From Termitidicoccus mucosus (GTDB lineage: Bacteria; Verrucomicrobiota; Verrucomicrobiia; Opitutales; Opitutaceae), in the NCBI RefSeq assembly GCF_038725785.1, contig NZ_CP109796.1, forward strand, positions 1,922,001 through 1,986,000: a DNA stretch of 64,000 nucleotides, read 5' to 3'. The notes under the pieces are model-generated. The model made no database searches and was not told the origin of the DNA. It saw only the letters and a list, made by a program, of their open reading frames with translations. Position numbers and translations under genes: made by a program. Every line of letters begins with the position of its first letter. Positions within the stretch are counted from its first letter, which is position 1. Positions 43,370-52,868 of this stretch are shown here, in pieces.

Positions 43370-44836
43370 ATGCCCACCCACCGCACCATCGCCGACCTCG
43401 CCGACGCCCTCGCGAAAAAAGAACTTTCCTCCGTCGAACTCACCCAGGCCGTCATCGACCGCACCGCCGCCGTCGAACCGCGCGTCCGCGCCTTCACCTC
43501 TTGGGACTCCGCCGACGCCCTCGCCCAGGCCCGCGCCTCTGACGAACGCCGCGCCGCCGGCCACGCCCGCGGGCCGCTCGACGGCATTCCCATCGGCATC
43601 AAGGACAACATCGCCGTCACCGGCCAGCCGCTCACCGCCTCGTCCAAAATCCTCGCCAGCTACCGCTCCCCCTACGACGCCACCGTCATCACCCGGCTCA
43701 GGAATGCCGGAGCCGTCATCTGGGGCCGCCTCAATCTCGACGAGTTCGCCATGGGCTCGTCCACGGAAAACTCCGCCTTCGGCACCACCGCAAACCCCCA
43801 CGATCTCACGCGCGTCCCCGGCGGCTCCTCCGGGGGAAGCGCCGCCGCCGTCGCCGCCGGCGAAGCCATCGGCACCCTCGGCTCCGACACCGGCGGCTCC
43901 ATCCGCCAGCCCGCCGCCTTTTGCGGAGTCACCGGCCTCAAGCCCACCTACGGGCTCGTCTCCCGCTACGGACTCGCCGCCTTTGCCAGCTCACTGGACC
44001 AAATCGGCCCCCTCACCCGCACCGTGGAGGACACCGCCATCCTCCTGCAAGCCATCGCCGGGCACGATCCTCTCGACTCCACCTCCTGCCAGATCGCCGT
44101 CCCCGATTACCGCGCCGCGCTTCATTCCAGGCCGCCCCGCTCCGCGCCCCGCCATCTCGGCATCCCGCGCGAATACTTTGGCGAGGGACTCGACCCGGAA
44201 GTTGGCGCCGCCGTCGGGCAAGCCGTCGCCCACTATAAAAAACTCGGCTACGAAATCCGCGAAATCTCCCTGCCCCACACCGAGCACTGCCTCAGTGTCT
44301 ATTTCATCGTCGCCACGGCGGAATGCTCCTCCAACCTCGCCCGGCTCGACGGCATCCGCTACGGCCACCGTTCCCCCGCCGCGACCGATGCCGTTGACAT
44401 CTACACCAAAACCCGCGCCGAAGGATTCGGCCCCGAAGTCAAGCGCCGCATCATCCTCGGCACCTATGTCCTCAGCAGCGGCTACTACGACGCGTATTAT
44501 CTCCGCGCGCAAAAAGTCCGCACCCTTATCCGCCAGGATTTCCAAAAAGCCTTCGAGCAGGTGGATGCCATCATCACGCCGGCCAATCCCGGCACCGCCT
44601 TCAAGAAAGGCGAATACGCCAAGAACCTGATGGCGCTCTACCTCTCCGACATCTACACCATCGGGGCCAATCTCGCCGGCCTCCCCGGCATCAGCCTGCC
44701 CTGCGGCTACAGCAAGGACAACCTCCCCATCGGCCTCCAGCTCCTCGGGCAGCCCTTCAAGGAAACCGACCTCCTCCAGATCGCCCACGACTACGAAGCC
44801 GCGCACGACTGGGCGAAACGTTTTCCGAATCTCTAA
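43370..44836 (+). CDS. gatA: Asp-tRNA(Asn)/Glu-tRNA(Gln) amidotransferase subunit A
   Basis: A 488-residue amidase-signature protein that releases ammonia from glutamine for tRNA amidation. The start at 43370 (MPTHRTIADLADAL) is the usual position; the frame continues upstream into the palindrome but without family similarity. The Ser-cisSer-Lys triad is K78 (GIKDN), S153 (GGSSGGS) and S177 (DTGGSIRQP). The length is typical. The 156-bp gap to gatC is filled by the palindromic repeat. Confidence 0.97.
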   Translation: MPTHRTIADLADALAKKELSSVELTQAVIDRTAAVEPRVRAFTSWDSADALAQARASDERRAAGHARGPLDGIPIGIKDNIAVTGQPLTASSKILASYRSPYDATVITRLRNAGAVIWGRLNLDEFAMGSSTENSAFGTTANPHDLTRVPGGSSGGSAAAVAAGEAIGTLGSDTGGSIRQPAAFCGVTGLKPTYGLVSRYGLAAFASSLDQIGPLTRTVEDTAILLQAIAGHDPLDSTSCQIAVPDYRAALHSRPPRSAPRHLGIPREYFGEGLDPEVGAAVGQAVAHYKKLGYEIREISLPHTEHCLSVYFIVATAECSSNLARLDGIRYGHRSPAATDAVDIYTKTRAEGFGPEVKRRIILGTYVLSSGYYDAYYLRAQKVRTLIRQDFQKAFEQVDAIITPANPGTAFKKGEYAKNLMALYLSDIYTIGANLAGLPGISLPCGYSKDNLPIGLQLLGQPFKETDLLQIAHDYEAAHDWAKRFPNL

Positions 44837-44862
44837 AACCGAATGCTCTTCTGTAATTTTGC

Positions 44863-46458
44863 ATGAACTACGAAGCCGTCATCGGACTTGAAGTCCACAT
44901 CCAGCTCAAGACCCGCACCAAGATGTTCACCCGCGCCCCCGCCGGCTACGGGCACGAACCCAACACCCTCACCGACCCCGTTGTCCTCGCCCTTCCCGGC
45001 GCCCTCCCCGTCCTCAACAAAACCGCCATCGACCAAGTCATCCGCGCCGGCCTCCTCGTCCATTGCCGCATCGCCGACGAATGCCGTTGGGACCGCAAAA
45101 ACTACTTCTATCCCGACTCCCCGAAAAACTACCAGCTCACCCAGCAATTCCGCCCCATCTGCCTCGGCGGCGAAGTCGAGATCGAGCTCCCCGGTCCCGC
45201 CCGCAACATCATGGGGGCGCACAAAAAAATCCCCCTCAACCGCATCCATCTCGAGGAGGACGTCGGCAAGCTCAACCACCACGCCACCGACTCCCTCGTC
45301 GACTACAACCGCGCCGGCACCCCGCTCATGGAGCTTGTCACCGAGCCCGCGTTGCACTCCGCCGACGAAGCCTTCGCCTTCCTCACCGCCCTCCGCGCCC
45401 TCATGCAGCAAGGCGGCGTCTCCGACTGCGACATGGAAAAAGGCCAGATGCGCTGCGACGTCAACGTCTCCATCCGCCCCGCCGGCGCCACCGCGCTCGG
45501 CACCAAGGTCGAGATGAAAAACCTCAACTCCATCGCCTACGTCCGCGACGCCATCGCCCACGAAATCCGCCGCCAGACCGCCCTCGTCCAGTCCGGCGGC
45601 CAGGTCGCGCAGGAGACCCGCGACTACGACGGCCTCACCGGCGCCTCGCAATCCCTCCGCTCCAAGGAAGACGCGCACGACTACCGCTTCTTCCCCGACC
45701 CCGACCTCATGCCCGTCCGCGTGGACGAAACCTGGAAGTCCTCCATCGCCGCCACCCTCCCCGAGCGCCCCTTCGACCGCCAGCGCCGCCTGATGGAAAA
45801 ATACAAACTGCCATATGGAAAAGCCTCCGTTTTCACATGGAATAACGAACTGGCGGAACACTATGATGAGTGCCTAAAGCAGGCAGGAAATCGAGCTGTT
45901 TCTTTTGCGGAAAAAATAGCGGATTATGTAACTAATGCCGCTACCAGCAAAAAAACATGGACAGAATTTTTGCGTGAAATCGAGCGCATAGAAAAAGAAA
46001 ATCCCAGTGCAAAGAAACTAATCCCTTCTGAATCGGATGATCCAAATAAACCTGATTTAGATTTCTTCCTGAAGGAAGTAGCCACTCCTCCGTATCTTGC
46101 AGAGATTGCGAATCTTACATCAAACTATGGCTATTTAATAACGTCATCGAATTTTCCCTCTTTGTCCGCTGAGTATTTTGTGAGCAGCAGTAACGCTGTC
46201 GGAAAAGCAAAAATCCCATTTATTAAAAAGTCTGCTGATAAATTGGGCCTGAAACCCCAGCCCGCCGACACTGGCGAACTCGAGCAATGGTGCCGCGACG
46301 CCATCGCGGCCAACGCCAAGGCCGCCGCCGAATTCCGCGCGGGCAAGGAAAGCGCCATCAACGGGCTCAAGGGCCCCGTGATGAAAGCCAGCCGAGGCAA
46401 GGCCAACCCCCGCGAAGTCGACGCCACCCTCCGCCGCCTCCTAGCACATTCTGAATAA
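44863..46458 (+). CDS. gatB: Asp-tRNA(Asn)/Glu-tRNA(Gln) amidotransferase subunit B, with atypical AT-rich internal block
   Basis: A 531-residue GatB that phosphorylates the acyl-tRNA and passes ammonia from GatA. The N-terminal kinase-like domain (1-295) is standard: YEAVIGLEVHIQL, RKNYFYPDSPKNYQL, NRIHLEEDVGKL. The C-terminal YqeY-like end (about 475-531) is also standard (EFRAGKESA, GKANPREV). The part from about 315 to 465 (bases about 45800-46255) is encoded by DNA much richer in A/T, with codons such as TTA, ATA and CTA rare elsewhere, and it includes an extra charged segment (KENPSAKKLIPSESDDPNKP). The frame is intact, so the gene is probably functional but mosaic. Confidence 0.93.
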   Translation: MNYEAVIGLEVHIQLKTRTKMFTRAPAGYGHEPNTLTDPVVLALPGALPVLNKTAIDQVIRAGLLVHCRIADECRWDRKNYFYPDSPKNYQLTQQFRPICLGGEVEIELPGPARNIMGAHKKIPLNRIHLEEDVGKLNHHATDSLVDYNRAGTPLMELVTEPALHSADEAFAFLTALRALMQQGGVSDCDMEKGQMRCDVNVSIRPAGATALGTKVEMKNLNSIAYVRDAIAHEIRRQTALVQSGGQVAQETRDYDGLTGASQSLRSKEDAHDYRFFPDPDLMPVRVDETWKSSIAATLPERPFDRQRRLMEKYKLPYGKASVFTWNNELAEHYDECLKQAGNRAVSFAEKIADYVTNAATSKKTWTEFLREIERIEKENPSAKKLIPSESDDPNKPDLDFFLKEVATPPYLAEIANLTSNYGYLITSSNFPSLSAEYFVSSSNAVGKAKIPFIKKSADKLGLKPQPADTGELEQWCRDAIAANAKAAAEFRAGKESAINGLKGPVMKASRGKANPREVDATLRRLLAHSE

Positions 46459-46830
46459 TGTCGCGATTGGACTCTGTGACCTGAAACATACCCGAATTTT
46501 GCCGGCAATGTAACCCATTAGGTTACATTGCCGTCCCCGCAGTTCCAAGCGCTCCAGCCATTCTTTTCATTCACCTCACTTTCTCATCGCACAAAAGAGA
46601 AGTCGATTTTGTCCCAAGTCGCGCCCGGAAAATCCTCACGCCCCGCGCGCGCCTCGTGTAAACTCGGCCCCCTGTGCAACCCGCCCTCATTCCCGCTCCG
46701 GAAAAACAATTCCGGCCTGTCTCACCCGCGCCGCTCACAAGCGGCTGGTAAAACTTTTCTGTCCGCACAGCAAAAACGTGACACCGTGCCCTTGCCCATT
46801 CATAATGCCCCGTTTCGTTTATCCTCTCCC
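46459..46830. other. 372-bp intergenic region between gatB and malic enzyme
   Basis: Contains the perfect 12-bp hairpin at 46504-46532 and otherwise no recognised element. The frame of the malic enzyme stays open through 46528 but the translated part has no family similarity. A CATAAT run at 46801-46806 may be part of a promoter for the malic enzyme gene. Confidence 0.4.
46504..46532 (+). repeat. perfect 12-bp hairpin after gatB
   Basis: Arms GGCAATGTAACC (46504-46515) and GGTTACATTGCC (46521-46532) enclose a 5-nt loop, 46 bp after the gatB stop. No T-tract follows, so this may be a factor-assisted terminator, an mRNA 3'-end stabiliser or an operator. The position favours 3'-end processing. 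Confidence 0.55.
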
Positions 46831-48504
46831 ATGAAAAAACAGAATGCCGACAAACTCCACTCCACCGGCGCCTCCGCGCAACCGCGCGGCATGAGCCTCC
46901 TGACCGACGCACTTCGCAACAAGGGCACCGCCTTCAGCGAGGCCGAGCGCGACGCCCTCGGCCTGCGCGGCCTGCTGCCGCCGCGCGTGTTCACCCTCGA
47001 GGAGCAAAAACAGCGCGCCCTCGGCAATCTGCGCCGCAAACCCACCAACCTGGAAAAATACATCTACCTGACCACCCTCCAGACCCGCAACGAAACCCTC
47101 TTCTACCGCGTCCTCCAGGATCACATCGAGGAAATGATGCCCCTCGTCTACACGCCGACCGTCGGCCAGGCCTGCCTCGAATACGGCTCCATCTTCCGCC
47201 GCCCGCGCGGCCTCTTCATCAGCATCCGCGAACGCGGCCGCATCGCCGAAATCCTCCGCCACTGGCCCATCGCCGACGTGCGCATGATCGTCGTCACCGA
47301 CGGCGAGCGCATCCTCGGGCTCGGCGACCTCGGCGCGCTCGGCATGGGCATCCCCGTCGGCAAACTCTCCCTCTACACCGCCTGCGCCGGCGTGCATCCC
47401 GGCTACTGCCTGCCCATCACCCTCGATGTTGGCACCGACAACGACACCCTCCGCAACGACCCCTTCTACATCGGCCTCAATCAAAAACGCGTCCGCGGCC
47501 CCGAATACGACGAATTCCTCGACGAATTTGTCGCCGCCGTGAAAACCGTCTTCCCCCGCGCCTTGCTCCAATGGGAGGACTTCGGCAACACCAACGCCTT
47601 CCGCCTCCTCGCCTCCAACCGCTCCAAAATCTGCTCCTTCAACGACGACATCCAGGGCACCGCCTCCGTCGCCCTGGCCGGCCTGCTGGGCGCGCACCGC
47701 ATCACCGGCGGCAGCATCGAGAAACAACGCATCCTCTTCCTCGGCGCGGGCGAGGCCGGCACCGGCATCGCCGACCTCTTTGTCACCGCCGCCATGGACG
47801 CCGGCCTCACCGAGGCGCAGGCCCGCGCCTGCTGCTGGTTTGTGGACTCCGAGGGCCTCGTCGTGAAAAACCGCAAGGGCCGCCCCCTCGCCCACCACAA
47901 GATTCCCTATGCGCACGACCACGCGCCCATCGCCACGCTCGCCGAGGCGGTCGAGGCGCTCAAGCCCACCGCCCTCATCGGCGTGTCGAGCCAGGCGCGC
48001 GCCTTCACCGAACCCATTGTCCGGCGCATGGCGGCACTCAACAAGCATCCGGTCATCTTCGCGCTGTCCAATCCGACCGCGAAAGCCGAGTGCACCGCCG
48101 AGGAAGCCTATCAGTGGACCGACGGGCGCGTCGTCTTCGCCAGCGGCAGTCCCTTCGATCCCGTGAAACTCGGCGAACGCACCTTCGTTCCCGGCCAGGG
48201 CAACAACGTCTATATCTTCCCCGGCGTCGGCCTCGGCGCGCTCGCCTGCGGCGCGACGGAAGTGACCGACCGCATGTTCCTCACCGCCGCGCGCACGCTC
48301 GCCTCCATGGTCGGGGAGGAGGACCTCGCGAAAGGCCGCGTCTATCCCGCCCTCACCCGCATCCGCGCCGTCTCGCTCGCCATCGCGGTCGAGGTCGCCA
48401 AGGAGGCCCACAAGGAAGGCTTGGCCACGCTGCCCAAGCCCGCCGATCTCGAAGCCGACATCCGCCAGTCGATGTTCGAGCCGGTCTATCAGGACTGCCT
48501 GTAG
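46831..48504 (+). CDS. NAD(P)-dependent malic enzyme (large type)
   Basis: A 557-residue enzyme that oxidatively decarboxylates malate to pyruvate in the cytoplasm. Start at 46831 (MKKQNADKLH). Y108 in YTPTVG and K178 in GKLSLY are the catalytic pair; E249/D250 (WEDF) and D273 (NDDIQGT) bind the divalent metal. The dinucleotide fold has GAGEAG (305-310). Length and motifs match the eukaryote-like/MaeA (SfcA) class rather than the MaeB-PTA fusion type. NAD or NADP preference cannot be decided. The gene stands alone between gatB and a two-component system. Confidence 0.94.
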   Translation: MKKQNADKLHSTGASAQPRGMSLLTDALRNKGTAFSEAERDALGLRGLLPPRVFTLEEQKQRALGNLRRKPTNLEKYIYLTTLQTRNETLFYRVLQDHIEEMMPLVYTPTVGQACLEYGSIFRRPRGLFISIRERGRIAEILRHWPIADVRMIVVTDGERILGLGDLGALGMGIPVGKLSLYTACAGVHPGYCLPITLDVGTDNDTLRNDPFYIGLNQKRVRGPEYDEFLDEFVAAVKTVFPRALLQWEDFGNTNAFRLLASNRSKICSFNDDIQGTASVALAGLLGAHRITGGSIEKQRILFLGAGEAGTGIADLFVTAAMDAGLTEAQARACCWFVDSEGLVVKNRKGRPLAHHKIPYAHDHAPIATLAEAVEALKPTALIGVSSQARAFTEPIVRRMAALNKHPVIFALSNPTAKAECTAEEAYQWTDGRVVFASGSPFDPVKLGERTFVPGQGNNVYIFPGVGLGALACGATEVTDRMFLTAARTLASMVGEEDLAKGRVYPALTRIRAVSLAIAVEVAKEAHKEGLATLPKPADLEADIRQSMFEPVYQDCL

Positions 48505-48799
48505 CCGGACGAAAACGCGAAAATTTCGGCCCCCCGGGAATCCCGGAACGGCGGCGGGGACACCGCCGCTCCCTTGCCCGGGGAGCAACCCAAAGTGAAG
48601 TCACCGCCGGAATCTTTCCTCTTTATTCTTTATCTTTCCTCTTTCTCCCTGCCCGTTCCTGACGAAAGAGAAAGATAAAGAGGAAAGAAGAAAGAGGGAG
48701 TGGCACAACTTTGAGTTTCACCCCTCGTCCCGTCCGTCCCTGCAAAGGGCTTGCCGTTGACGGTGGCGCGGGCAAGCTCGGCTCACCTCCCTTCCTCGC
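48505..48799. other. 295-bp gap with pyrimidine/purine inverted tracts
   Basis: After the malic-enzyme stop, a pyrimidine-rich tract (48615-48649, CTTTATCTTTCCTCTTTCTC-like) is followed by a purine-rich tract (48664-48700, GAAAGATAAAGAGGAAAG-like) that is its imperfect reverse complement. They could form a long imperfect hairpin between the malic enzyme and response-regulator genes. The structure resembles the other low-complexity inverted repeats of this window in style. No gene seen. Confidence 0.5.
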
Positions 48800-49489
48800 A
48801 TGCGCATCCTTGTTGTAGAAGACTCGCCCCGGCTTCAGACCACGCTCGGCATTGCGTTGCGCAAGTCCGGCTATGTCGTGGATGTCGCGGGCGACGGCGA
48901 GACCGGGCTCTGGATGGCGCAGACGAACGACTACGACGCGATCGTGCTCGATCTCATGCTGCCCAAGCTCGACGGGATGAAATTGCTCGCGGAATTGCGG
49001 CACCAGGGCAACGCCGTGCACGTGCTGCTGCTCACGGCGCGCGACGCGGTCGAGGACCGGGTGCGCGGCTTGCAGGGCGGCGCGGACGACTACCTGATAA
49101 AACCGTTCGCCATGGAGGAACTGCTCGCGCGCGTGCAGGCGCTCTGCCGGCGCGGTTACGGCTCGAAGGCGGACATCATCATGCTGGGCGCGCTGGAAAT
49201 CAACGCGCAGGCGCGCACGGTGCGGGTGGCGGGACGGCCCGTGGAGATCACGGCGCGCGAGTATTTGATTCTTGAATACCTGGCGCGGCGGCGCGGGCAG
49301 GTCGCCTCGCGCGGGGAGATCGAGGCGCACATCTACGAGGGCCATGCCGACCTGATGAGCAACGTGGTGGATTCCGCGGTGTGCATGCTGCGCAAGAAAC
49401 TCGGCGGGGGCGCGCCGCTGATCCGCACGCGCCGCGGATTCGGCTACGTGCTGGAAGAGGAGCCCGAGGACGCGGCGGCGCAGACATGA
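48800..49489 (+). CDS. OmpR/PhoB-family response regulator
   Basis: A 229-residue regulator: receiver domain (1-115) with phospho-acceptor D51, T79 and K101, and a winged-helix DNA-binding domain (about 130-222) with TRRGFGYVLEE at the wing. It is QseB/TctD-like in the short inter-domain linker. The stop codon overlaps the ATG of the histidine kinase (ATGA, 49486-49489), so the pair is co-translated. The target genes are unknown. Confidence 0.95.
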   Translation: MRILVVEDSPRLQTTLGIALRKSGYVVDVAGDGETGLWMAQTNDYDAIVLDLMLPKLDGMKLLAELRHQGNAVHVLLLTARDAVEDRVRGLQGGADDYLIKPFAMEELLARVQALCRRGYGSKADIIMLGALEINAQARTVRVAGRPVEITAREYLILEYLARRRGQVASRGEIEAHIYEGHADLMSNVVDSAVCMLRKKLGGGAPLIRTRRGFGYVLEEEPEDAAAQT

Positions 49490-50913
49490 GCGTTTCCATC
49501 CGGCGTCAACTCGCGCGGCGGCTGCTGGCGGTGGTGCTGGTGCTGCTGGGCGCGGGATTGTCCGCAATTTACCTGGCCTCGCGCCGCACGGCGCTGGCGG
49601 AATTCGACGCGACGCTCGATGCGAAGGCGCAGGCGGTGAGCTCCGTCACGGTGCAGGAGGAGGACGGCGATGTGCGCGTGGATTTGAGCGACCGTTTTTT
49701 CCAGGGTTTCGAGGACCATGTGATGACGGATTTTTTTGAGTTGCGGGATGCATCGGGCAAAATCCTCGCCCGCTCGGAATCGTTGTATCATCCCGACGGG
49801 CTGCTCGCCCCGGTCGGATGCGGCGGCGTGACGCCGATGCGCTGGGATCTGACGCTGCCGACCGGCCATGCCGGGCGGGCCGTGCGATTCGATTTTCTTC
49901 CCCCCATCGAGGGGACGGAGCTGCCGGAGCGACTGGGCGAACCGGTGCGGCTCGTGGTGGCGTCGGACCGCGCGCATCTGGACGAGGGACTGTGGCGGTT
50001 TCTCGCATGGCTGCTGGCCGGCGGGGGATTGCTGGCGGGGCTGATGCTGTGGCTGGTGCCGGGCGTGCTGCGGCACGGCTTGCGCCCGCTCGAAAGGCTG
50101 GGCGAGCAGGCAGGGAGGATCGACGCCTCCGCGCTCGGCGAGGGCGCGCGCTTCCCGGTGGACGGGCTGCCGGTGGAATTGCAGTCGATCGCGCGGCGGC
50201 TGAACGACCTGCTGGGGCGCCTCGGCGAGTCGCTGGCCCGGGAGCGGCGTTTCAGCGCAAATCTCGCGCATGAGTTGCGCACGCCGCTGGCGGAATTGCG
50301 CAGCCTGGCGGAGTGCGCGATCAAGTGGCCCGATGCGCGCGACGGCGCGATGGACCACGAGGTGCTGGCCATCGCGCGGCACATGGAAACGCTGGCGACG
50401 CACCTGCTGGCGCTCGCGCGCGGCGAGCAGGGGCGTTTCGAGCCGGCGTTGGAGGAGGTGGACTTGGCGGCGGAGGCCGGGTCGGTGTGGGCTTCGTTTG
50501 CCGGGAGGGCGCGGGAACGCGGGCTGGAGGTGTCGCTGGTGCTGCCGTCCGCGCGGGTGACGGCGGACCGTCAATTGTTGCGGTTGATATTGGTCAATCT
50601 TTTCGAGAACGCCGTCGAATATGCTTCCGACGCGGGACGGATAGAGGTGCGGGTGGATGCCGCCGACCCCGGCGGCAGCGCGGCGTGTTTGCGCGTGGGC
50701 AACAGCACGAGCAATCTCACCGGGACCGAAGTGGCGCATTTCTTTGACCGGCTTTGGCGCAAGGAGGAGGCGCGCAGCAAGCAGCAGCACCTTGGGCTCG
50801 GGCTCTCGCTCGCGCGCGCGCAGGCGGGCGCGATGCGCTGGACCCTGACCGTGGCGCTCGACGAGGCCACGGGTTGGTTGGAATTCAGGCTCGGCCCCGA
50901 AGCCGCGGAATGA
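49486..50913 (+). CDS. sensor histidine kinase
   Basis: A 475-residue membrane kinase. TM1 (about 11-31) and TM2 (about 170-192) bracket a periplasmic sensor of about 135 residues without a recognised domain. A HAMP-like linker (about 195-250) follows, then the HisKA domain with H262 in SANLAHELRTPL and a HATPase domain with N box LVNLFENAVEYA and G box LGLGLSLARA. Overall layout is like QseC/TctE kinases. The start at 49486 overlaps the regulator stop. It phosphorylates the upstream regulator. Confidence 0.94.
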   Translation: MSVSIRRQLARRLLAVVLVLLGAGLSAIYLASRRTALAEFDATLDAKAQAVSSVTVQEEDGDVRVDLSDRFFQGFEDHVMTDFFELRDASGKILARSESLYHPDGLLAPVGCGGVTPMRWDLTLPTGHAGRAVRFDFLPPIEGTELPERLGEPVRLVVASDRAHLDEGLWRFLAWLLAGGGLLAGLMLWLVPGVLRHGLRPLERLGEQAGRIDASALGEGARFPVDGLPVELQSIARRLNDLLGRLGESLARERRFSANLAHELRTPLAELRSLAECAIKWPDARDGAMDHEVLAIARHMETLATHLLALARGEQGRFEPALEEVDLAAEAGSVWASFAGRARERGLEVSLVLPSARVTADRQLLRLILVNLFENAVEYASDAGRIEVRVDAADPGGSAACLRVGNSTSNLTGTEVAHFFDRLWRKEEARSKQQHLGLGLSLARAQAGAMRWTLTVALDEATGWLEFRLGPEAAE

Positions 50914-50926
50914 CGAGGAAACGCGT

Positions 50927-51442
50927 TCAGAATCCCAGCGGACTCGCCGATCGGCGGCGCTGGTAGCGTTTGGCGTCGAATTCGGGCTGGTCGATGCGCG
51001 TGATTTTCCACGACCACGGAAAACTGCTGTCGCGCCGCCACTGGATGACAAACGGCTCGGTGAGCCGGTTGACTTGGTTTTGCGCGTCGGCGCCGAGGCC
51101 GGAACCGGTCGAGACCATCGTGAATTTGGCGCTGATCGTGGCCATGTCTCCCTCGCGGGCGACCAGCACCTCGTGAGGCGTGAGCCCGATGCTCTCGAAC
51201 GGGTAAAAGATGCGCCAGAGGTCCTTGCCCAGCGAATCCTTGTCGTAACCCCAGCAATCCGTGTAATCCGGCGCGAGCAAGCGGTTTACGCCGAACGCGC
51301 TGCGCGACTCGATCGACTCCACCAATCCCGTCCAGCCGCGGTCGAGCTGGCGGTCGGCGTCATAGTAGCGGTTCATTCCGACCGCAATCATCAGGATCGC
51401 CGCGACCGAGGCGATCAGGACTATCTTCCGACGTTGGTTCAT
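50927..51442 (-). CDS. membrane-anchored protein, SnoaL/NTF2-like?
   Basis: A 171-residue protein with an N-terminal membrane helix (about 7-24, IVLIASVAAILMIAVGM) and a periplasmic domain of about 140 residues. The domain has the helix-strand order and a long curved sheet (VLVAREGDMATISAKFTMV) reminiscent of nuclear-transport-factor-2-like folds. Function not recognised. It ends 13 bp from the convergent histidine-kinase stop, with no clear terminator between. Conservation among relatives would decide whether it is linked to the two-component system. Confidence 0.75.
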   Translation of the reverse strand: MNQRRKIVLIASVAAILMIAVGMNRYYDADRQLDRGWTGLVESIESRSAFGVNRLLAPDYTDCWGYDKDSLGKDLWRIFYPFESIGLTPHEVLVAREGDMATISAKFTMVSTGSGLGADAQNQVNRLTEPFVIQWRRDSSFPWSWKITRIDQPEFDAKRYQRRRSASPLGF

Positions 51443-51749
51443 GTTGCGGAAAATGACATGGAAATCCGCCCGCGTCAGGGAAAAAGGATGAAAAGAGAAG
51501 CGCGCCGGCTCGAATTAATGAAACGAAGCAAAAAAGACGCGATGACAAACGATTGTCTCAATGACCCGGAAAAGCGACTCGCAGGCCGGCAAAATGCGCC
51601 TGATTTGGCGTTTTTGCATCCGGATTGCTCATAAATTGCTCTCACGGGTCAAGAAATGAACACTTTTAACCAATAAACAGCACTGCTTCCTCATTGCCGA
51701 AGACGGGGTGCGCTTGTTAGCTGGAGGGCTTTACATCCATTTCACCTAC
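51443..51749. other. 307-bp divergent gap upstream of nuoA
   Basis: It should contain the promoter of the nuo operon and that of the minus-strand membrane protein. The part at 51630-51700 is AT-rich. I see no convincing promoter boxes, repeat or short gene. The nuoA frame is open back to 51708, but the added residues do not belong to the family. Confidence 0.4.
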
Positions 51750-52124
51750 ATGCCTTCCGCTCATCCTTATGCTTTCCTTGCGCTGTTTGCGGTCATCGCT
51801 GCGGCGTTTCCCTTTGCCCTGCTGTTGGTTGCGCGGATTTGGTTCAGACTCTTCCAGCCGCCGAAGCCCAACCCGGTCAAGAACAACGTGTATGAATGCG
51901 GACTCGAATCGACCGACATCCAGCGCGTGCAGTTCAAGGCGCATTATTATCTCTATGCCATTCTGTTCCTGATTTTTGACGTGGAGGTTCTGTTTCTCCT
52001 GCCCTTCGCGGTCGTGTTTACCGGCCTGCCGGCCGGCGCGCTGCTGGCGATGCTGGTGTTCATTTTGTTGCTGGCCGAGGGGCTCGTCTGGGCGTGGCAA
52101 CGCGGGCACCTCGAATGGAAATAA
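51750..52124 (+). CDS. nuoA: NADH-quinone oxidoreductase subunit A
   Basis: A 124-residue inner-membrane subunit of complex I with three helices. The start at 51750 (MPSAHPYAFLALF) precedes helix 1. The conserved loop KNNVYECGLES, with its redox-sensitive Cys, and the YYLYAILFLIFDVEVLFLLP second helix are diagnostic. NuoA forms part of the quinone-site region with NuoH and NuoJ. First gene of the nuo cluster, 21 bp from nuoB. Confidence 0.95.
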   Translation: MPSAHPYAFLALFAVIAAAFPFALLLVARIWFRLFQPPKPNPVKNNVYECGLESTDIQRVQFKAHYYLYAILFLIFDVEVLFLLPFAVVFTGLPAGALLAMLVFILLLAEGLVWAWQRGHLEWK

Positions 52125-52145
52125 CAATCTGGCATCCTTCATCTT

Positions 52146-52844
52146 ATGAGCACCTCTTCCGCCCCGTCCCCCGCATCCATCGAATCCGTCCCGCCTGCTC
52201 CGGTGCCGTTGCCGGGGGGGATCTCGCATGAGGAACGCGAGTCGTTTCGCCAGCAGGGCATCCTGCTGACCAGCTTCAACGAAATCTACAACTGGGGCCG
52301 CGCGAACTCCATCTGGCCGCTCCAGTTCGGCCTCGCCTGCTGCGCCATCGAGATGATCGCGGTGGCGGCGGCGCGTTTCGACATCGCGCGTTTCGGCGCC
52401 GAGATTTTCCGCGCCTCGCCGCGCCAGGCCGACCTCATGATCGTGTCGGGCACCGTCACCAAAAAAATGGCCCCGCAGGTCGTGCGCATCTGGAACCAGA
52501 TGGGCGAGCCGAAATACTGCATCGCGATGGGCGCATGCTCGATTTCCGGCGGCCCCTTCAAGCAGGGCTACAACGTGCTGAAAGGCGTTGACCGTTACAT
52601 CCCCGTGGATGTTTACATCCCCGGCTGCCCGCCGCGCCCCGAGGCGCTCCTCAACGGGCTGATGGAGGTGCAGAAAAAGATCAAGGCCGAGCGCCTCACC
52701 GGCCCCGACGCCCCGCGCCACCTGCGCAAGGATCTCCCCTGCGAATGGCCCGTGCCCGCCTACGGCGAGCACGACCTCGTCCCGCCTAAAAACGATTCGG
52801 TCTGGCGTCCGGCCCCTTCTTTGGTGCGCGCCGACAAACCCTGA
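52146..52844 (+). CDS. nuoB: NADH-quinone oxidoreductase subunit B (N2 cluster)
   Basis: A 232-residue peripheral subunit that holds the terminal [4Fe-4S] cluster N2 next to the quinone. The ligands are visible: adjacent C65-C66 ([10 protein letters not shown]), C131 (GACSISGG) and C161 (GCPPRPE). The N-terminal 45 residues are Pro/Ser-rich and longer than in E. coli, and the C-terminus has a short tail. Instead of nuoC, a metallo-beta-lactamase-fold gene follows after 24 bp. Confidence 0.96.
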   Translation: MSTSSAPSPASIESVPPAPVPLPGGISHEERESFRQQGILLTSFNEIYNWGRANSIWPLQFGLACCAIEMIAVAAARFDIARFGAEIFRASPRQADLMIVSGTVTKKMAPQVVRIWNQMGEPKYCIAMGACSISGGPFKQGYNVLKGVDRYIPVDVYIPGCPPRPEALLNGLMEVQKKIKAERLTGPDAPRHLRKDLPCEWPVPAYGEHDLVPPKNDSVWRPAPSLVRADKP

Positions 52845-52868
52845 CTTTTCCCCACTTTCCCAATTGAT

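Noticed and set aside
46819-48588. Long open frame on the minus strand opposite the malic enzyme (589 codons)
   Set aside because: Composition is that of an antisense shadow with no domain, and the malic enzyme has all catalytic residues.
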